From the NCBI GenBank assembly GCA_023426265.1, contig JAFABA010000206.1, forward strand, positions 1 through 21,164: DNA of 21,164 nt, in the 5' to 3' direction. Each line of letters begins with the position of its first letter. Position 1 is the first letter of the stretch. A program made the translations under genes and the position numbers. Under the pieces are notes generated by a model. That model did not search any database, had not been told where the DNA came from, and saw only the letters and a list, made by a program, of their open reading frames with translations. Shown here piece after piece: positions 1-7,802 of this stretch. This DNA is from Bacillota bacterium (lineage in GTDB: Bacteria > Bacillota > Clostridia > Christensenellales > CAG-138).

Positions 1-2
1 TT

Positions 3-1937
3 TCAGGAAGAGACAGCAAGCAGCCTTTCCTCTTTGAGCCTGCGGAGAAATTCCTCCTGCTGCATGGGCGGCATCACGCCCGGCCCCTGCATGTAACAAA
101 AGCCGTGTGATTCAAGATATTGCACATGCTCTTCGGATACCACATTGCCCGCGATGACAATGGTGTTGAACTGCTCAAAGAACTTGAGCGTCAATCGGAA
201 ATAGGCGTTCAGCCGGGCGGAAAGGCCCATACCGAAGAGCTCCGCCTCGTTGAGTTTCACATAGGAGAAAGGCGTTGTTAAAAGATCGTCCATGTTGCTG
301 CGGGAAGTGTCCTTGAGACAGACGCCGATGCCCTTGCGGCTTAACTGCAGCAGATTTTCCCGCACGCGCGGGCCAAGGTTGACCGATTGCCCGGCAAGCT
401 GGAGCTTGATAAAGCGGATATCCGCGTGCTCTTCCTCTATGATATTGAGTATGCGCTGTATGATGCTTTCAGAAAGCAGTTGGGTCTGTGTGATCTCGCA
501 GAACAGCACGACGTCCCCCATGCCCATGATGTTCAGCTGCCTCTGGAACGCGCAGGCGCGGCGCAGCAGCAGCTCGTTGATGGGGTTTAAAAGGTTGAAC
601 TGCTCCGCCACGCGCATGATCTGGTCTTCCGGATATTTCCCGCACCCCTCCAGCTGAAAGCCGATGCCGCAATCCGCGCCGAACAGCCTGCGGGTCTCGT
701 TCTCTATCTTTATGACCGGATCGATATTGAGCGAAAACGCGCCGCTTTTGATTGCGGTTTTTAATGCGGTGATGATCTCCCGCTCGCACGCATAGCCGGA
801 AAGCAGCTCCTCCGTACAGGCTACGATGCCGATATTGCCGTTTTTCTCCGCCTGTTCCACGCCGTATTTGAGATAAGCCAGGATATCCTGGCCCAATATT
901 TTGGAGGGCAGCGCCTCATAATACGCCACGCAGAAATCCAATCTGCACAGCATGCTGCCGGTCAGCCAATCCGCATTGAGGTGCTCGTATGCCTCTTCCA
1001 TGCTGCGGTACCCCACATGCTCCGTCATGGCGCAGACAAATTCATCCTCCGCGATGCGGTAGACGTTCTGCTGCCCATAAATCTGCTTGAGGTATTCCGC
1101 AACCGCCTTGGTCAGTTCATCCGCGGGCTGGTGCCCGAATTCGCTGCGTATGACGTCATAATTCCGCCAGGAGAACAATAGAAAGGCGCGCGGCGGCAGG
1201 GCGGGATATTGACGGTGCAGCGCCAAGTAGAAGGAATCGAGGTTGAAGCTGCCCGTAAGCATATCATATGTCGAAGCGTTGCTGTGCAGGCTCAAATACA
1301 GCACCAGCAGGCTCACCATAAATGCCGTGCCCTGCAGCTGTACATCGGGAAAAAAGTTGCCGATAAAGACAAACGGTATGAGCGATACGGGGGCGGTCAG
1401 CAGAGCCTGCCGCGTGGGGCTTGAGATATTCCTCCATTGTATGGAAAGCGCAATAACGGCGAATATGATATAGACCATAGCCAAGAAGAACGGCAGGCGG
1501 TTGAAGCCTTCCCGTACATACTCCATTTGCGCGTTGAACGAGTATAAAATGGGCGTAAAATGGTTCAGAACGGTAACGACGGCCATGACGGCGGCGATTA
1601 CATACCCGGTCACCTTACAAAAGCTATTGTACGGGCTTCTGGGCGCGTCCTCGTATACGATATAGAGCCAGTATTGCCCGAACGCCACCACCATTGTGAT
1701 GATGAAAAGGAAGAACAGGTCGCTGCAGAGCCATGGAATCCATGAAGGCAGCGCGTTTGCATAAATGATGGTAATCACGGAGAATACGTTGATCAGCGCC
1801 GTGACGATGGCCGTCACAATGCAACGCACAAACAGTTTATCCCGCCTGGTGCGTATGAGCGCCGATTTTTGATGGAACGCGAGAAGGATCCCGAGCACGA
1901 CGATGGCAATAAGCTCCGGGACATAGTTCCAATTCAT
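3..1937 (-). CDS. Membrane protein with degenerate GGDEF and EAL-like domains
   Basis: The protein has 644 residues and is complete. Residues 1-215 hold about six or seven hydrophobic spans. A GGDEF-like domain follows (about 222-380), opening with the typical linker TYDMLTGSFN. An EAL-like domain fills 385 to the end. Both catalytic signatures are lost: the GGDEF loop reads AEDEF (296-300), and the region where EAL should stand reads ADCGIGF (421-427). The later DDFG-type loop reads KDTSRSNMDDL. By family knowledge, diguanylate cyclase and c-di-GMP phosphodiesterase activity both need those residues, so I infer a signalling or receptor protein without either activity. The start is supported by GGAGG just upstream on the minus strand and by a promoter at 1975-2003. 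The gene is transcribed divergently from the nucleoside phosphorylase gene. Family assignment is fairly sure; the cellular role is unknown. Confidence 0.8.
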   Translation of the reverse strand: MNWNYVPELIAIVVLGILLAFHQKSALIRTRRDKLFVRCIVTAIVTALINVFSVITIIYANALPSWIPWLCSDLFFLFIITMVVAFGQYWLYIVYEDAPRSPYNSFCKVTGYVIAAVMAVVTVLNHFTPILYSFNAQMEYVREGFNRLPFFLAMVYIIFAVIALSIQWRNISSPTRQALLTAPVSLIPFVFIGNFFPDVQLQGTAFMVSLLVLYLSLHSNASTYDMLTGSFNLDSFYLALHRQYPALPPRAFLLFSWRNYDVIRSEFGHQPADELTKAVAEYLKQIYGQQNVYRIAEDEFVCAMTEHVGYRSMEEAYEHLNADWLTGSMLCRLDFCVAYYEALPSKILGQDILAYLKYGVEQAEKNGNIGIVACTEELLSGYACEREIITALKTAIKSGAFSLNIDPVIKIENETRRLFGADCGIGFQLEGCGKYPEDQIMRVAEQFNLLNPINELLLRRACAFQRQLNIMGMGDVVLFCEITQTQLLSESIIQRILNIIEEEHADIRFIKLQLAGQSVNLGPRVRENLLQLSRKGIGVCLKDTSRSNMDDLLTTPFSYVKLNEAELFGMGLSARLNAYFRLTLKFFEQFNTIVIAGNVVSEEHVQYLESHGFCYMQGPGVMPPMQQEEFLRRLKEERLLAVSS

Positions 1938-1974
1938 GTATGCCTCCGTAAAAACTCCTGCCTGTGATACCTTG

Positions 1975-2003
1975 AGTATACCTATGCGCTAAAAAAATGT
2001 AAA
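1975..2003 (-). promoter_or_regulatory. Sigma-A-type promoter of the GGDEF/EAL-like gene
   Basis: On the minus strand TTTACA (2003-1998) and TATACT (1980-1975) are separated by exactly 17 nt. They lie about 40-65 nt upstream of the ATG, leaving a short 5' leader containing the GGAGG ribosome binding site. The match is strong for a housekeeping promoter but is a sequence prediction only. Confidence 0.6.
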
Positions 2004-2086
2004 CGTAAATCTTACAAATAACGGCATTTCCTGTGTTGTTTCTTGCCTGAAGCAACCCGTGCGGATGATCCGCCCTTTTACCTGCG

Positions 2087-2117
2087 TTGACATGCGGGCA
2101 GGGTATGATAGTATAAA
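2087..2117 (+). promoter_or_regulatory. Probable sigma-A promoter of the phosphorylase-deaminase pair
   Basis: A perfect TTGACA lies at 2087-2092. Two imperfect -10 choices follow: TAGTAT at 2109 (16-nt spacer) and TATAAA at 2112 (19-nt spacer). The exact -10 is uncertain, but the position about 60 nt before the phosphorylase start fits. Confidence 0.45.
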
Positions 2118-2176
2118 AGAAACGATCAAATCCAACGTTCTCTTTTGAAATCAGCCGCAACGGAAAGGAAGCCTTT

Positions 2177-2992
2177 ATGGAATACGCATGCTACTTACAA
2201 AGCGCAGAGTATGTCAAAAGCAAAATTGATTTTGTGCCTGAAGTCGCCATCATACTGGGAACCGCGCTGGGTCTTCTCGCGCAGGAGATTGAGGACGCCG
2301 TGGAAATTTTCTATGCGGATATCCCGAATTTCCTGGTTTCCACAGCGCCCAGCCACGCGGGCAAGCTCATACTGGGCACACTGAATGGAAAAAAGGTTGT
2401 CTGCATGTCCGGCCGGTTCCATTATTATGAGGGTTACTCTTACGAACAGCTCGCCATTTCCGTACGGCTTTTTAAGCTTCTCGGCGTAAAAACCGTGCTT
2501 CTCACCAACGCCGCCGGGGCGGTGAACACGCAATATCGCGCGGGCGACGTGATGATCATAAAGGATCATATCAACCTGGCCGGCGCAAGCCCCATGCGGG
2601 GAAAGAATATGGAAGAATTCGGCCCGCGTTTTTTCGACCTCTGCGACGTGTATACGAAGTCCCTGCGGGAGCTTGCGAAGGAGTGCGCCAAGGAGTTCCC
2701 TCTTACCGTGCATGAAGGCGTCTACCAGTTCTTTGTGGGGCCGCATTTTGAAACGCCCGCCGAGATCCGCGCGGCGCAGATATTGGGTGCGGACGCCGTG
2801 GGCATGTCCACCGTGACGGAAGCGCTTACCGCCGCACACTGCGGCCTTCCCGTGCTTGCGCTTTCCCTCATGGTCAACATGGCGGCAGGCGTATTGGACC
2901 AGCCCATCACCACCCATGAAATCGACGAGGCGGCGGAACGCGTCGCCCTCCCGCTCAGACAATATGTGCGGGAGATCATTCGCCGCCTGTAA
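2177..2992 (+). CDS. punA: Purine nucleoside phosphorylase (trimeric PNP class)
   Basis: The 271-residue protein should split purine nucleosides with phosphate into free base and pentose 1-phosphate in the cytoplasm (salvage pathway). The length fits the trimeric PNP class. Visible motifs are the phosphate-site GTALG (28-32), RFHYYEG (80-86), TNAAGAV (110-116), GPHFETPAE (188-196), GMST (209-212) and SLMVN (230-234). The glutamate of FETP and the asparagine at 234 match the pair that in this class reads 6-oxopurines, so inosine/guanosine-type substrates are expected. His247 matches the residue that usually contacts the 5'-OH. The start ATG follows AAGGAAG. The MTA/SAH-type deaminase begins 10 nt downstream, so the two are probably co-transcribed. 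The deaminase would make 6-oxopurine nucleosides that this enzyme could cleave. Confidence 0.9.
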   Translation: MEYACYLQSAEYVKSKIDFVPEVAIILGTALGLLAQEIEDAVEIFYADIPNFLVSTAPSHAGKLILGTLNGKKVVCMSGRFHYYEGYSYEQLAISVRLFKLLGVKTVLLTNAAGAVNTQYRAGDVMIIKDHINLAGASPMRGKNMEEFGPRFFDLCDVYTKSLRELAKECAKEFPLTVHEGVYQFFVGPHFETPAEIRAAQILGADAVGMSTVTEALTAAHCGLPVLALSLMVNMAAGVLDQPITTHEIDEAAERVALPLRQYVREIIRRL

Positions 2993-3002
2993 GGAGGAGA
3001 CT

Positions 3003-4304
3003 ATGCTTCTTTCCCATGCGGATGCTTTGCTTTATAACGAAGGCAGCGGCTTTACCGTGCTGCGGGACGCGTACATCGGTATCTTAGGCGATACCATACG
3101 CTACATCGGCACGGATCGCCCCAAAGAGGACTATGGCGCGGAAAAAAATCTCTCCGGCAAGCTGATACTGCCGGGGCTATATAACGCGCATACGCATACG
3201 CCCATGACGCTGCTGCGCGGCGTGGGCAGCAATCTTCCGCTTGACCGCTGGCTCAACGAGGCCATATTTCCCATAGAAAATAAGCTGACTGCGGAGGACG
3301 TCCGCTTTGGTTTCCGCCTTGCGCTCTTAGAATTGCTCGCTTCAGGCGTGGTCAGCTTTTCTGATATGTACTTGCAAACGGAAGTGATTGGGGAAGAAGT
3401 GCTTGCCTGCGGCATCAAGGCAAACCTCAACACCGCAATCCTGCTTTTTGACGAAAAGGAAGCGTATGAAAAAAACGCCCTGGTCAGAGAGTCGCTTGCA
3501 TTTTTTAAACGCTACAACGGTACGGGAAGCGGCAGGCTGATTGCGGACTTTGGTATCCACGCGGAGTATACCAACCATGCTTCGCATGTGCGGCGGTATA
3601 CGGAGGATTGTTTGGCCTTGGGCGCGCGCATGCACCTGCATCTTTCCGAAACCAAAAGAGAGCACGAAGCCTGCAAGGAGAAGTACGGCAAGACCCCCGC
3701 GGAGTGGTTTGCATCGCTGGGCGTGTTTGAAATCCCAACTTCCGCCGCCCACTGCGTGTGGGTGGAAGACGGCGATATCGCCATATTCAAAGAAAAAGGC
3801 GTCAGCTGCGTGCACAACCCCTCAAGCAACATGAAGCTGGGCAGCGGCTTCATGCCGGTGCAAAAGCTGCTTGCAGAAAACGTCAACGTCGCCCTGGGCA
3901 CGGACGGCGCGGCCAGCAACAACAACTTGAACCTGTTCGAAGAAATGCACCTGGCGGCGCTGATCCACAAGGGACATACGCTGGACGCCACGGCGCTTTC
4001 CCCTTCGGATGTGCTGCTGATGGCGACCCGGAACGGCGCACTGGCGCAGGGCCGAAAAAACTGCGGGCTATTAAAAGAAGGCTACAAGGCCGATCTCATC
4101 GCCATAGACATGCAGCGCCCGCACCTTGTCCCCGCTCTCGACGTTCCCGCACTGCTCGTGTATTCCGCGCAGGCAAGCGATGTGGTTTTGACGATGGCGG
4201 ATGGCAGAATATTATATGAAAACGGGCAATATTTAACTTTGGATGCGGAGCGGACGCTGCACGACGCAAAAAAAGCGGCGGAGCGGCTGTACGGGGGGCG
4301 TTGA
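3003..4304 (+). CDS. mtaD: 5'-methylthioadenosine / S-adenosylhomocysteine deaminase (amidohydrolase)
   Basis: The protein has 433 residues from the ATG at 3003, which has AAGGAGGAG 4 nt upstream. A longer in-frame reading into the phosphorylase gene is not needed. It is a metal-dependent amidohydrolase of the TRZ/ATZ-MtaD group. Seen in sequence: HTH metal ligands His63 and His65; FPIE with Glu92, the usual ribose contact; GIHAEYT with His186; HLHLSE with His213 and Glu216; and GTDGAASNN with the metal-ligand Asp301. The family deaminates MTA, SAH and sometimes adenosine to the inosine analogues. The upstream PNP gene would accept a 6-oxopurine product, so the pair may route SAM by-products into purine salvage. 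Exact substrate preference cannot be read from sequence; a related guanine or cytosine deaminase-like activity is less likely. Confidence 0.85.
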   Translation: MLLSHADALLYNEGSGFTVLRDAYIGILGDTIRYIGTDRPKEDYGAEKNLSGKLILPGLYNAHTHTPMTLLRGVGSNLPLDRWLNEAIFPIENKLTAEDVRFGFRLALLELLASGVVSFSDMYLQTEVIGEEVLACGIKANLNTAILLFDEKEAYEKNALVRESLAFFKRYNGTGSGRLIADFGIHAEYTNHASHVRRYTEDCLALGARMHLHLSETKREHEACKEKYGKTPAEWFASLGVFEIPTSAAHCVWVEDGDIAIFKEKGVSCVHNPSSNMKLGSGFMPVQKLLAENVNVALGTDGAASNNNLNLFEEMHLAALIHKGHTLDATALSPSDVLLMATRNGALAQGRKNCGLLKEGYKADLIAIDMQRPHLVPALDVPALLVYSAQASDVVLTMADGRILYENGQYLTLDAERTLHDAKKAAERLYGGR

Positions 4305-4402
4305 GGGCTCGCCCTTGCGCTTCCATTTCCCCGTGGTATGGTCCAATAACATGAAAACTTACCCTTTCCCCTGCCCTTATCATCGCCAAGGAGGGAAACT
4401 GT

Positions 4403-4564
4403 ATGTGGCATAAGCGCCTGACGCTCCTACTTTTAGCAATAGCGCCAATCATATTGCTTACGCTTTGCGTGCTTGCGTTCCGTTTCTTTTCCGGCGGCGC
4501 GGGCGGGCAGCAGCTAATATCCAATGAAACAAACGCCGTTTATGAAACGGCGCCGGAAGAATAG
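4403..4564 (+). CDS. Small single-span membrane protein, 53 residues
   Basis: This short frame has a strong ribosome binding site (AAGGAGGG at 4389-4396, 6 nt before ATG). It encodes MWHKRLTLLLLAIAP at its N-terminus, then a hydrophobic stretch to about residue 29, a glycine-rich turn (SGGAGG) and a short acidic tail ending in ETAPEE. Two basic residues before the span predict the N-terminus inside and the tail outside. It lies between the deaminase gene (98 nt upstream) and the typA promoter (about 40 nt downstream). I do not recognise the family. The good SD spacing and the membrane-like composition are the only evidence that it is real. Confidence 0.5.
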   Translation: MWHKRLTLLLLAIAPIILLTLCVLAFRFFSGGAGGQQLISNETNAVYETAPEE

Positions 4565-4602
4565 CCTTACCAAGCGCTTTACAGAGTTTTGACCGATTTC
4601 AG

Positions 4603-4631
4603 TTGCACTTTTTGCGTTCCTGTTTTATAAT
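4603..4631 (+). promoter_or_regulatory. Near-consensus sigma-A promoter of typA
   Basis: TTGCAC (4603-4608) and a perfect TATAAT (4626-4631) are separated by exactly 17 nt. Transcription should begin near 4638, about 50 nt before the typA ATG. This rules out starting typA at the in-frame TTG at 4603, which is itself part of the -35 box. Confidence 0.75.
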
Positions 4632-4638
4632 GATTTGT

Positions 4639-4655
4639 CGCGCCGATAAGGCGCG
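4639..4655 (+). promoter_or_regulatory. Hairpin at the 5' end of the typA transcript
   Basis: CGCGCC, loop GATAA and GGCGCG form a 6-bp GC stem that would start at the predicted transcript 5' end. Such stems can protect mRNA from 5' decay. A regulatory role is inference. Confidence 0.4.
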
Positions 4656-4686
4656 CAATCTACGAAATCAGGGTGAAACAAGGGGA

Positions 4687-6501
4687 ATGCAGAACCAGGC
4701 AATACGCAACGTCGCCATTATCGCGCACGTAGACCACGGAAAAACGACTTTGGTGGACCAACTTTTAAGGCAAAGCGGCGTGTTCCGCGCCAACGAACAG
4801 GTGCAGGAGCGCGTGATGGACAGCAATGATCTTGAACGCGAGCGCGGCATTACGATATTAAGCAAAAACACTGCGGTGACCTACCAGGGCGTACGCATCA
4901 ACATTGTGGATACGCCAGGGCACGCGGACTTCGGCGGCGAGGTAGAACGCATCTTGCAGCTGGTGGACGGCGTGCTTCTTTTGGTGGACGCGTTTGAAGG
5001 CTGCATGCCGCAGACGCGGTTCGTGTTACGAAAGGCGCTGGAGCTCAACAAGATTCCCGTCGTCGTCGTCAACAAGGTGGATAGACCGGGCGCCCGGCCG
5101 CTCGAAGTGGTGGACGAAGTGCTGGAGCTGTTCATGGACCTTGGCGCCTCCGCGGAGCAGCTTGACTTCCCGGTGGTGTACGCCTCCGCCCGCGATGGCC
5201 AGGCCGGTATGGAGCCAGAGACGACGCTTCAGGACAGCCTGCAGCCTCTATTCGATACCATACTTTCCGCCATCCCCGCGCCGGAGGGCGATCCGGACGG
5301 CTCGCTGCAGATTTTATTTTCCACAATCGATTATGACGATTACGTGGGCCGCATCGGCGTGGGGCGCATTGTACGCGGAACCGCGCGGCGCAACATGCAG
5401 GTGGTACTGTGCGGGGGCGGCATCCCGCAAAAGGACGCGAAACTCACACGGCTGTACCATTTTGAAGGCCTCAAGCGCGTGGAGGTGGAAGACGCCGCCG
5501 CGGGCGATATTGTGGCTGTAGCGGGCGTGGAGGGCCTGAACGTGGGCCAGACGGTTTGCGCGCCGGAAGCGATTGAGCCGCTGCCGTTTGTGCACATTGA
5601 CGAGCCTACGATTTCCATGCTGTTTGTGGTAAACGACAGCCCCTTTGCCGGACGCGAAGGCAAGTATGTCACAAGCCGCAACCTCAGGGAGCGCCTGTTC
5701 CGCGAAGTAATGACCAACGTCTCCATGCGCGTGAACGAGACGGGCTCGACGGACGCATTTGAGGTCTGCGGGCGGGGTGAGCTGCACCTTTCCATATTGA
5801 TTGAGACCATGCGCAGGCAGGGCTATGAATTTGCCGTGACACGCCCCAAAGTCATTTACAAAGAAGGCGAAAACGGCGAAAAGCTGGAGCCCATGGAGAT
5901 GCTTACCGTGGACGTGCCGCAGGAGTTTGTGGGCGCGGTCATGGAAAAGCTGGGCACGAGAAAAGCGGAGCTTGTGGACATGATAGCGGGCGACGAAGGT
6001 ACGCGCTTACGGTTCTCAATCCCCGCGCGGGGATTGATGGGCTACCGCAGCGAATTGCTCACCGATACGCGCGGCAACGGCATCATGAGCCATATATTCG
6101 ACGGCTATGCGCCATATAAGGGCGAGATGCCCGAGCGTACGCACGGCAGCCTGGTCGCCCACGAAACGGGCGAGACCTCCGCTTACGGCCTTTTCAACAC
6201 CCAGGAGCGCGGCAGGCTCTTTGTGGGCTCCGGCATCCCGGTGTACGAAGGCCAGGTGGTGGGCGAGTGCGCCAAGGCGGGCGATATCGTGGTGAACGTG
6301 TGCAAAAAGAAGCATGTCACCAACATGCGCGCCTCCGGCTCCGACGAGGCATTGCGCTTGACACCGCCTACCCTGCTCTCTCTGGAGCAGTGCCTGGAGT
6401 TCATTGCGGATGATGAGCTGGTGGAAGTAACGCCGGAAAACATCCGCATGCGCAAGCGGGTGCTGAACAAGGATTTGCGGATGAAATCCGCGAAGGGTTG
6501 A
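4687..6501 (+). CDS. typA: TypA/BipA ribosome-associated GTPase
   Basis: The protein has 604 residues from the ATG at 4687, the usual length. It is a translational GTPase related to EF-G that binds ribosomes and supports assembly, stress and cold adaptation. Seen in sequence: P-loop HVDHGKTT (14-21), the switch region around RERGITI, DTPGHADFGGEVER (G3), NKVDRP (G4), a beta-barrel domain beginning near YDDYVGRIGVGRI, EF-G-like domains III/V (GRGELHLSILIETMRR, ARGLMGYRSELLTDTRG), and the typical C-terminus (YGLFNTQERG, KKKHVTNMRASGSDEA, LEFIADDELVEVTP). The ribosome binding site is imperfect: AAGGGG ends 1 nt before the ATG and AGGGTG lies 11 nt before it. The gene is a single unit between its own promoter and the terminator at 6510-6539. 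Confidence 0.97.
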   Translation: MQNQAIRNVAIIAHVDHGKTTLVDQLLRQSGVFRANEQVQERVMDSNDLERERGITILSKNTAVTYQGVRINIVDTPGHADFGGEVERILQLVDGVLLLVDAFEGCMPQTRFVLRKALELNKIPVVVVNKVDRPGARPLEVVDEVLELFMDLGASAEQLDFPVVYASARDGQAGMEPETTLQDSLQPLFDTILSAIPAPEGDPDGSLQILFSTIDYDDYVGRIGVGRIVRGTARRNMQVVLCGGGIPQKDAKLTRLYHFEGLKRVEVEDAAAGDIVAVAGVEGLNVGQTVCAPEAIEPLPFVHIDEPTISMLFVVNDSPFAGREGKYVTSRNLRERLFREVMTNVSMRVNETGSTDAFEVCGRGELHLSILIETMRRQGYEFAVTRPKVIYKEGENGEKLEPMEMLTVDVPQEFVGAVMEKLGTRKAELVDMIAGDEGTRLRFSIPARGLMGYRSELLTDTRGNGIMSHIFDGYAPYKGEMPERTHGSLVAHETGETSAYGLFNTQERGRLFVGSGIPVYEGQVVGECAKAGDIVVNVCKKKHVTNMRASGSDEALRLTPPTLLSLEQCLEFIADDELVEVTPENIRMRKRVLNKDLRMKSAKG

Positions 6502-6509
6502 ACGATAGA

Positions 6510-6539
6510 GGGGATTGCAACAGCAATCCCCTTGTTTTT
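6510..6539 (+). terminator. Intrinsic terminator of typA
   Basis: GGGGATTGC, loop AACA and GCAATCCCC form a perfect 9-bp stem (6510-6518 with 6523-6531) followed by TTGTTTTT, starting 9 nt after the typA stop. Confidence 0.88.
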
Positions 6540-6686
6540 GTATGAGAAAAACATGGGCCCGCGTAAAAGGCGCTTCGGGTAAACCATACTATATAACCTG
6601 TTTGTGCAGGAATTTACAGAAATTTAAACTGGACTTTTCGACAAATTTCGTGTTATGTATGATATAGTGAACTTGAGGTGGAACGA

Positions 6687-7280
6687 TTGAAGAAGACATC
6701 CCATCTGCTTATGGGCAGATTACTATTTGAATATGCGGAGCAGCATTTTCAAGTGGCGCTGGACAGACGCCGGTTCCTTCTCGGCAACGTGCTGCCGGAT
6801 TACTTGCCTTCCTTTTTGAGCCGTCCCCATTTTTTAAAGTACAGCACCGGGCATGTAAAAAAGCTGACGCAGAAGCTTTTGCTGCGCCTGCCGCTTCGCT
6901 TTGAAAGCGAAAAGCGCCGCGACAAATACGCGCTGCGACTGGGTATGCTGTGCCATTTTTATACGGACTTTTTCTGCCACGCCCACAGCCCGCGCTTTAA
7001 GGAAGACCCGCGCAACCACACGGCGTACGAGGTCGCGCTGGCGCAGTATTTCAAAGAAAACTATGCGTCCATTCAGGAGCTGACCATACTTGCAAAAGCC
7101 GAGGAAGGTCTGAACGCGGAAGAAATCTTCGCGCGGTTCGAGCGCCTGCAAGAGAAGTATTTAAAAGCCGAGCAGGCATTCGTGCAGGATATCGTGTTCG
7201 GGTTCTACGCATGCGTGGAGTTGATCATTATGCTCGCCCAGTCCGCTATGGGGGTGAGGAGAGAACTGGAGACGGCGTAG
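6687..7280 (+). CDS. Zinc-dependent phospholipase C-like protein
   Basis: The protein has 197 residues. The start chosen is the TTG at 6687, because GAGGTGG lies 5 nt upstream; the GTG at 6678 is inside that SD, and there is no ATG. The protein resembles the zinc-dependent phospholipase C fold family (PF00882-like). Histidines and aspartates are spaced as metal ligands: His6, the LGNVLPD motif with Asp38, His48, then HFYTDFFCHAH with His90, Asp94, His98 and His100, followed by RNHTAYE. No signal peptide is visible, so unlike secreted clostridial alpha-toxins it is probably cytoplasmic and its substrate is unknown. A possible -10 lies at TATGAT 6658-6663, but there is no clear -35. The terminator at 7324-7354 ends the unit. 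Family assignment rests on motif pattern only. Confidence 0.7.
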   Translation: MKKTSHLLMGRLLFEYAEQHFQVALDRRRFLLGNVLPDYLPSFLSRPHFLKYSTGHVKKLTQKLLLRLPLRFESEKRRDKYALRLGMLCHFYTDFFCHAHSPRFKEDPRNHTAYEVALAQYFKENYASIQELTILAKAEEGLNAEEIFARFERLQEKYLKAEQAFVQDIVFGFYACVELIIMLAQSAMGVRRELETA

Positions 7281-7323
7281 GGACAATCTCATTCGCTTCC
7301 TTCCACAAATATTGTTTTACATT

Positions 7324-7354
7324 AAAAGAAATGCCTACTCGGCATTTCTTTTTT
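7324..7354 (+). terminator. Bidirectional terminator between the phospholipase-like gene and the DUF1330 remnant
   Basis: AAAAGAAATGCC (7324-7335), loop TACTC and GGCATTTCTTTT (7341-7352) form a 12-bp stem with A-tract on one side and T-tract on the other. It can therefore act for the plus-strand phospholipase-like gene and for minus-strand transcripts leaving the DUF1330 remnant. Confidence 0.85.
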
Positions 7355-7369
7355 GATATTCCTATAACC

Positions 7370-7657
7370 TCAGAACAGTTCCCTCACCAAAACCGTATCG
7401 CATTTCGCTCCATTCATACGGTGCCGCAATATGCCCCGGTATTCCGGCGAGGTATCCATTCTGTAAACGCGGCCTGATCGGGGAACTCGATGAGCACCAT
7501 GCGGCCATGGTTCCATTCGCCTTCCAGTACGGTAGGGTCACTGTCCACCGCAAGGTACTTGCCCCGAAAGCGGCTGAATACTTCGTCTACCTGATCCAGG
7601 TATTTGCTGTACTCCGCCCCATCGTGTGATCTGTGCGACGAAATAGACGCTCAGCAT
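7370..7657 (-). pseudogene. DUF1330-family protein gene, broken by two frameshifts
   Basis: Reading the minus strand in three successive frames gives an almost complete DUF1330 protein of about 95 residues. The pieces are MLSVYFVAQIT, then a middle part with DGAEYSKYL, GKYLAVDSDPTVLEGEW, RMVLIEFPD and AAFTEWI, then TSPEYRGILRHRMNG to the end VRELF and a stop. The first shift is an extra base near 7624, where the text after ...QIT should continue as (H)DGAEY. The second is a missing base near 7453-7455, between TEWI and TSPEY. Domain order and length are otherwise normal, which suggests recent inactivation or two sequence errors. The start is uncertain: ATG at 7657, or the in-frame ATG at 7669, neither with a good SD. 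The family is small, dimeric, ferredoxin-like in fold and of unknown function. Confidence 0.75.
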
Positions 7658-7674
7658 ACCCTGCAACATGTTTT

Positions 7675-7692
7675 CTATATGATACCATATAG
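7675..7692. promoter_or_regulatory. Near-perfect palindrome upstream of the DUF1330 remnant
   Basis: CTATATGATACCATATAG has 7-bp arms and 16 of 18 positions symmetric. It sits 18-35 nt upstream of the 7657 start on the minus strand and about 50 nt before the spoIIID promoter. It could be an operator for the broken gene. No regulator can be named. Confidence 0.3.
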
Positions 7693-7742
7693 CCGGAGTA
7701 TGGCTTGTCCTCTCCGCAGAATAAATTCCTTTCCCGCCTTAC

Positions 7743-7772
7743 GACATATTCCCCCCTGCCCCCACATACGTT
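7743..7772 (+). promoter_or_regulatory. Sigma-E-like sporulation promoter of spoIIID
   Basis: GACATATT (7743-7750) and CATACGTT (7765-7772) are separated by 14 nt. This closely resembles the Bacillus mother-cell sigma-E pattern (CATATT at -35, about 14 nt, CATACA-T at -10). In Bacillus spoIIID is a sigma-E gene. The predicted start is near 7779, shortly before the SD at 7788. Confidence 0.6.
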
Positions 7773-7802
7773 TAACTAAGCTTGTTCGAGGGGGTAGAGT
7801 GC

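Noticed and set aside
2195..2962. Long minus-strand frame opposite the phosphorylase gene
   Set aside because: A codon shadow of a well-supported gene with no recognisable domain; the same applies to the minus-strand frame opposite hcp at 14024-15352.
2856..3002. Extension of the deaminase frame back into the phosphorylase gene
   Set aside because: The ATG at 3003 has an ideal AAGGAGGAG; the upstream frame is a shadow of the phosphorylase gene.
4301..4314. TTGAGGGCTCGCCC after the deaminase gene as a further repeat copy
   Set aside because: Only the first stem resembles copy B and none of the following modules is present; too short to support.
4603..4686. In-frame extension of typA to a TTG at 4603
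   Set aside because: It overlaps a TTGCAC-17-TATAAT promoter, and the family starts at MQNQAIRNVAIIAHVDHGKTT-like sequence at 4687.
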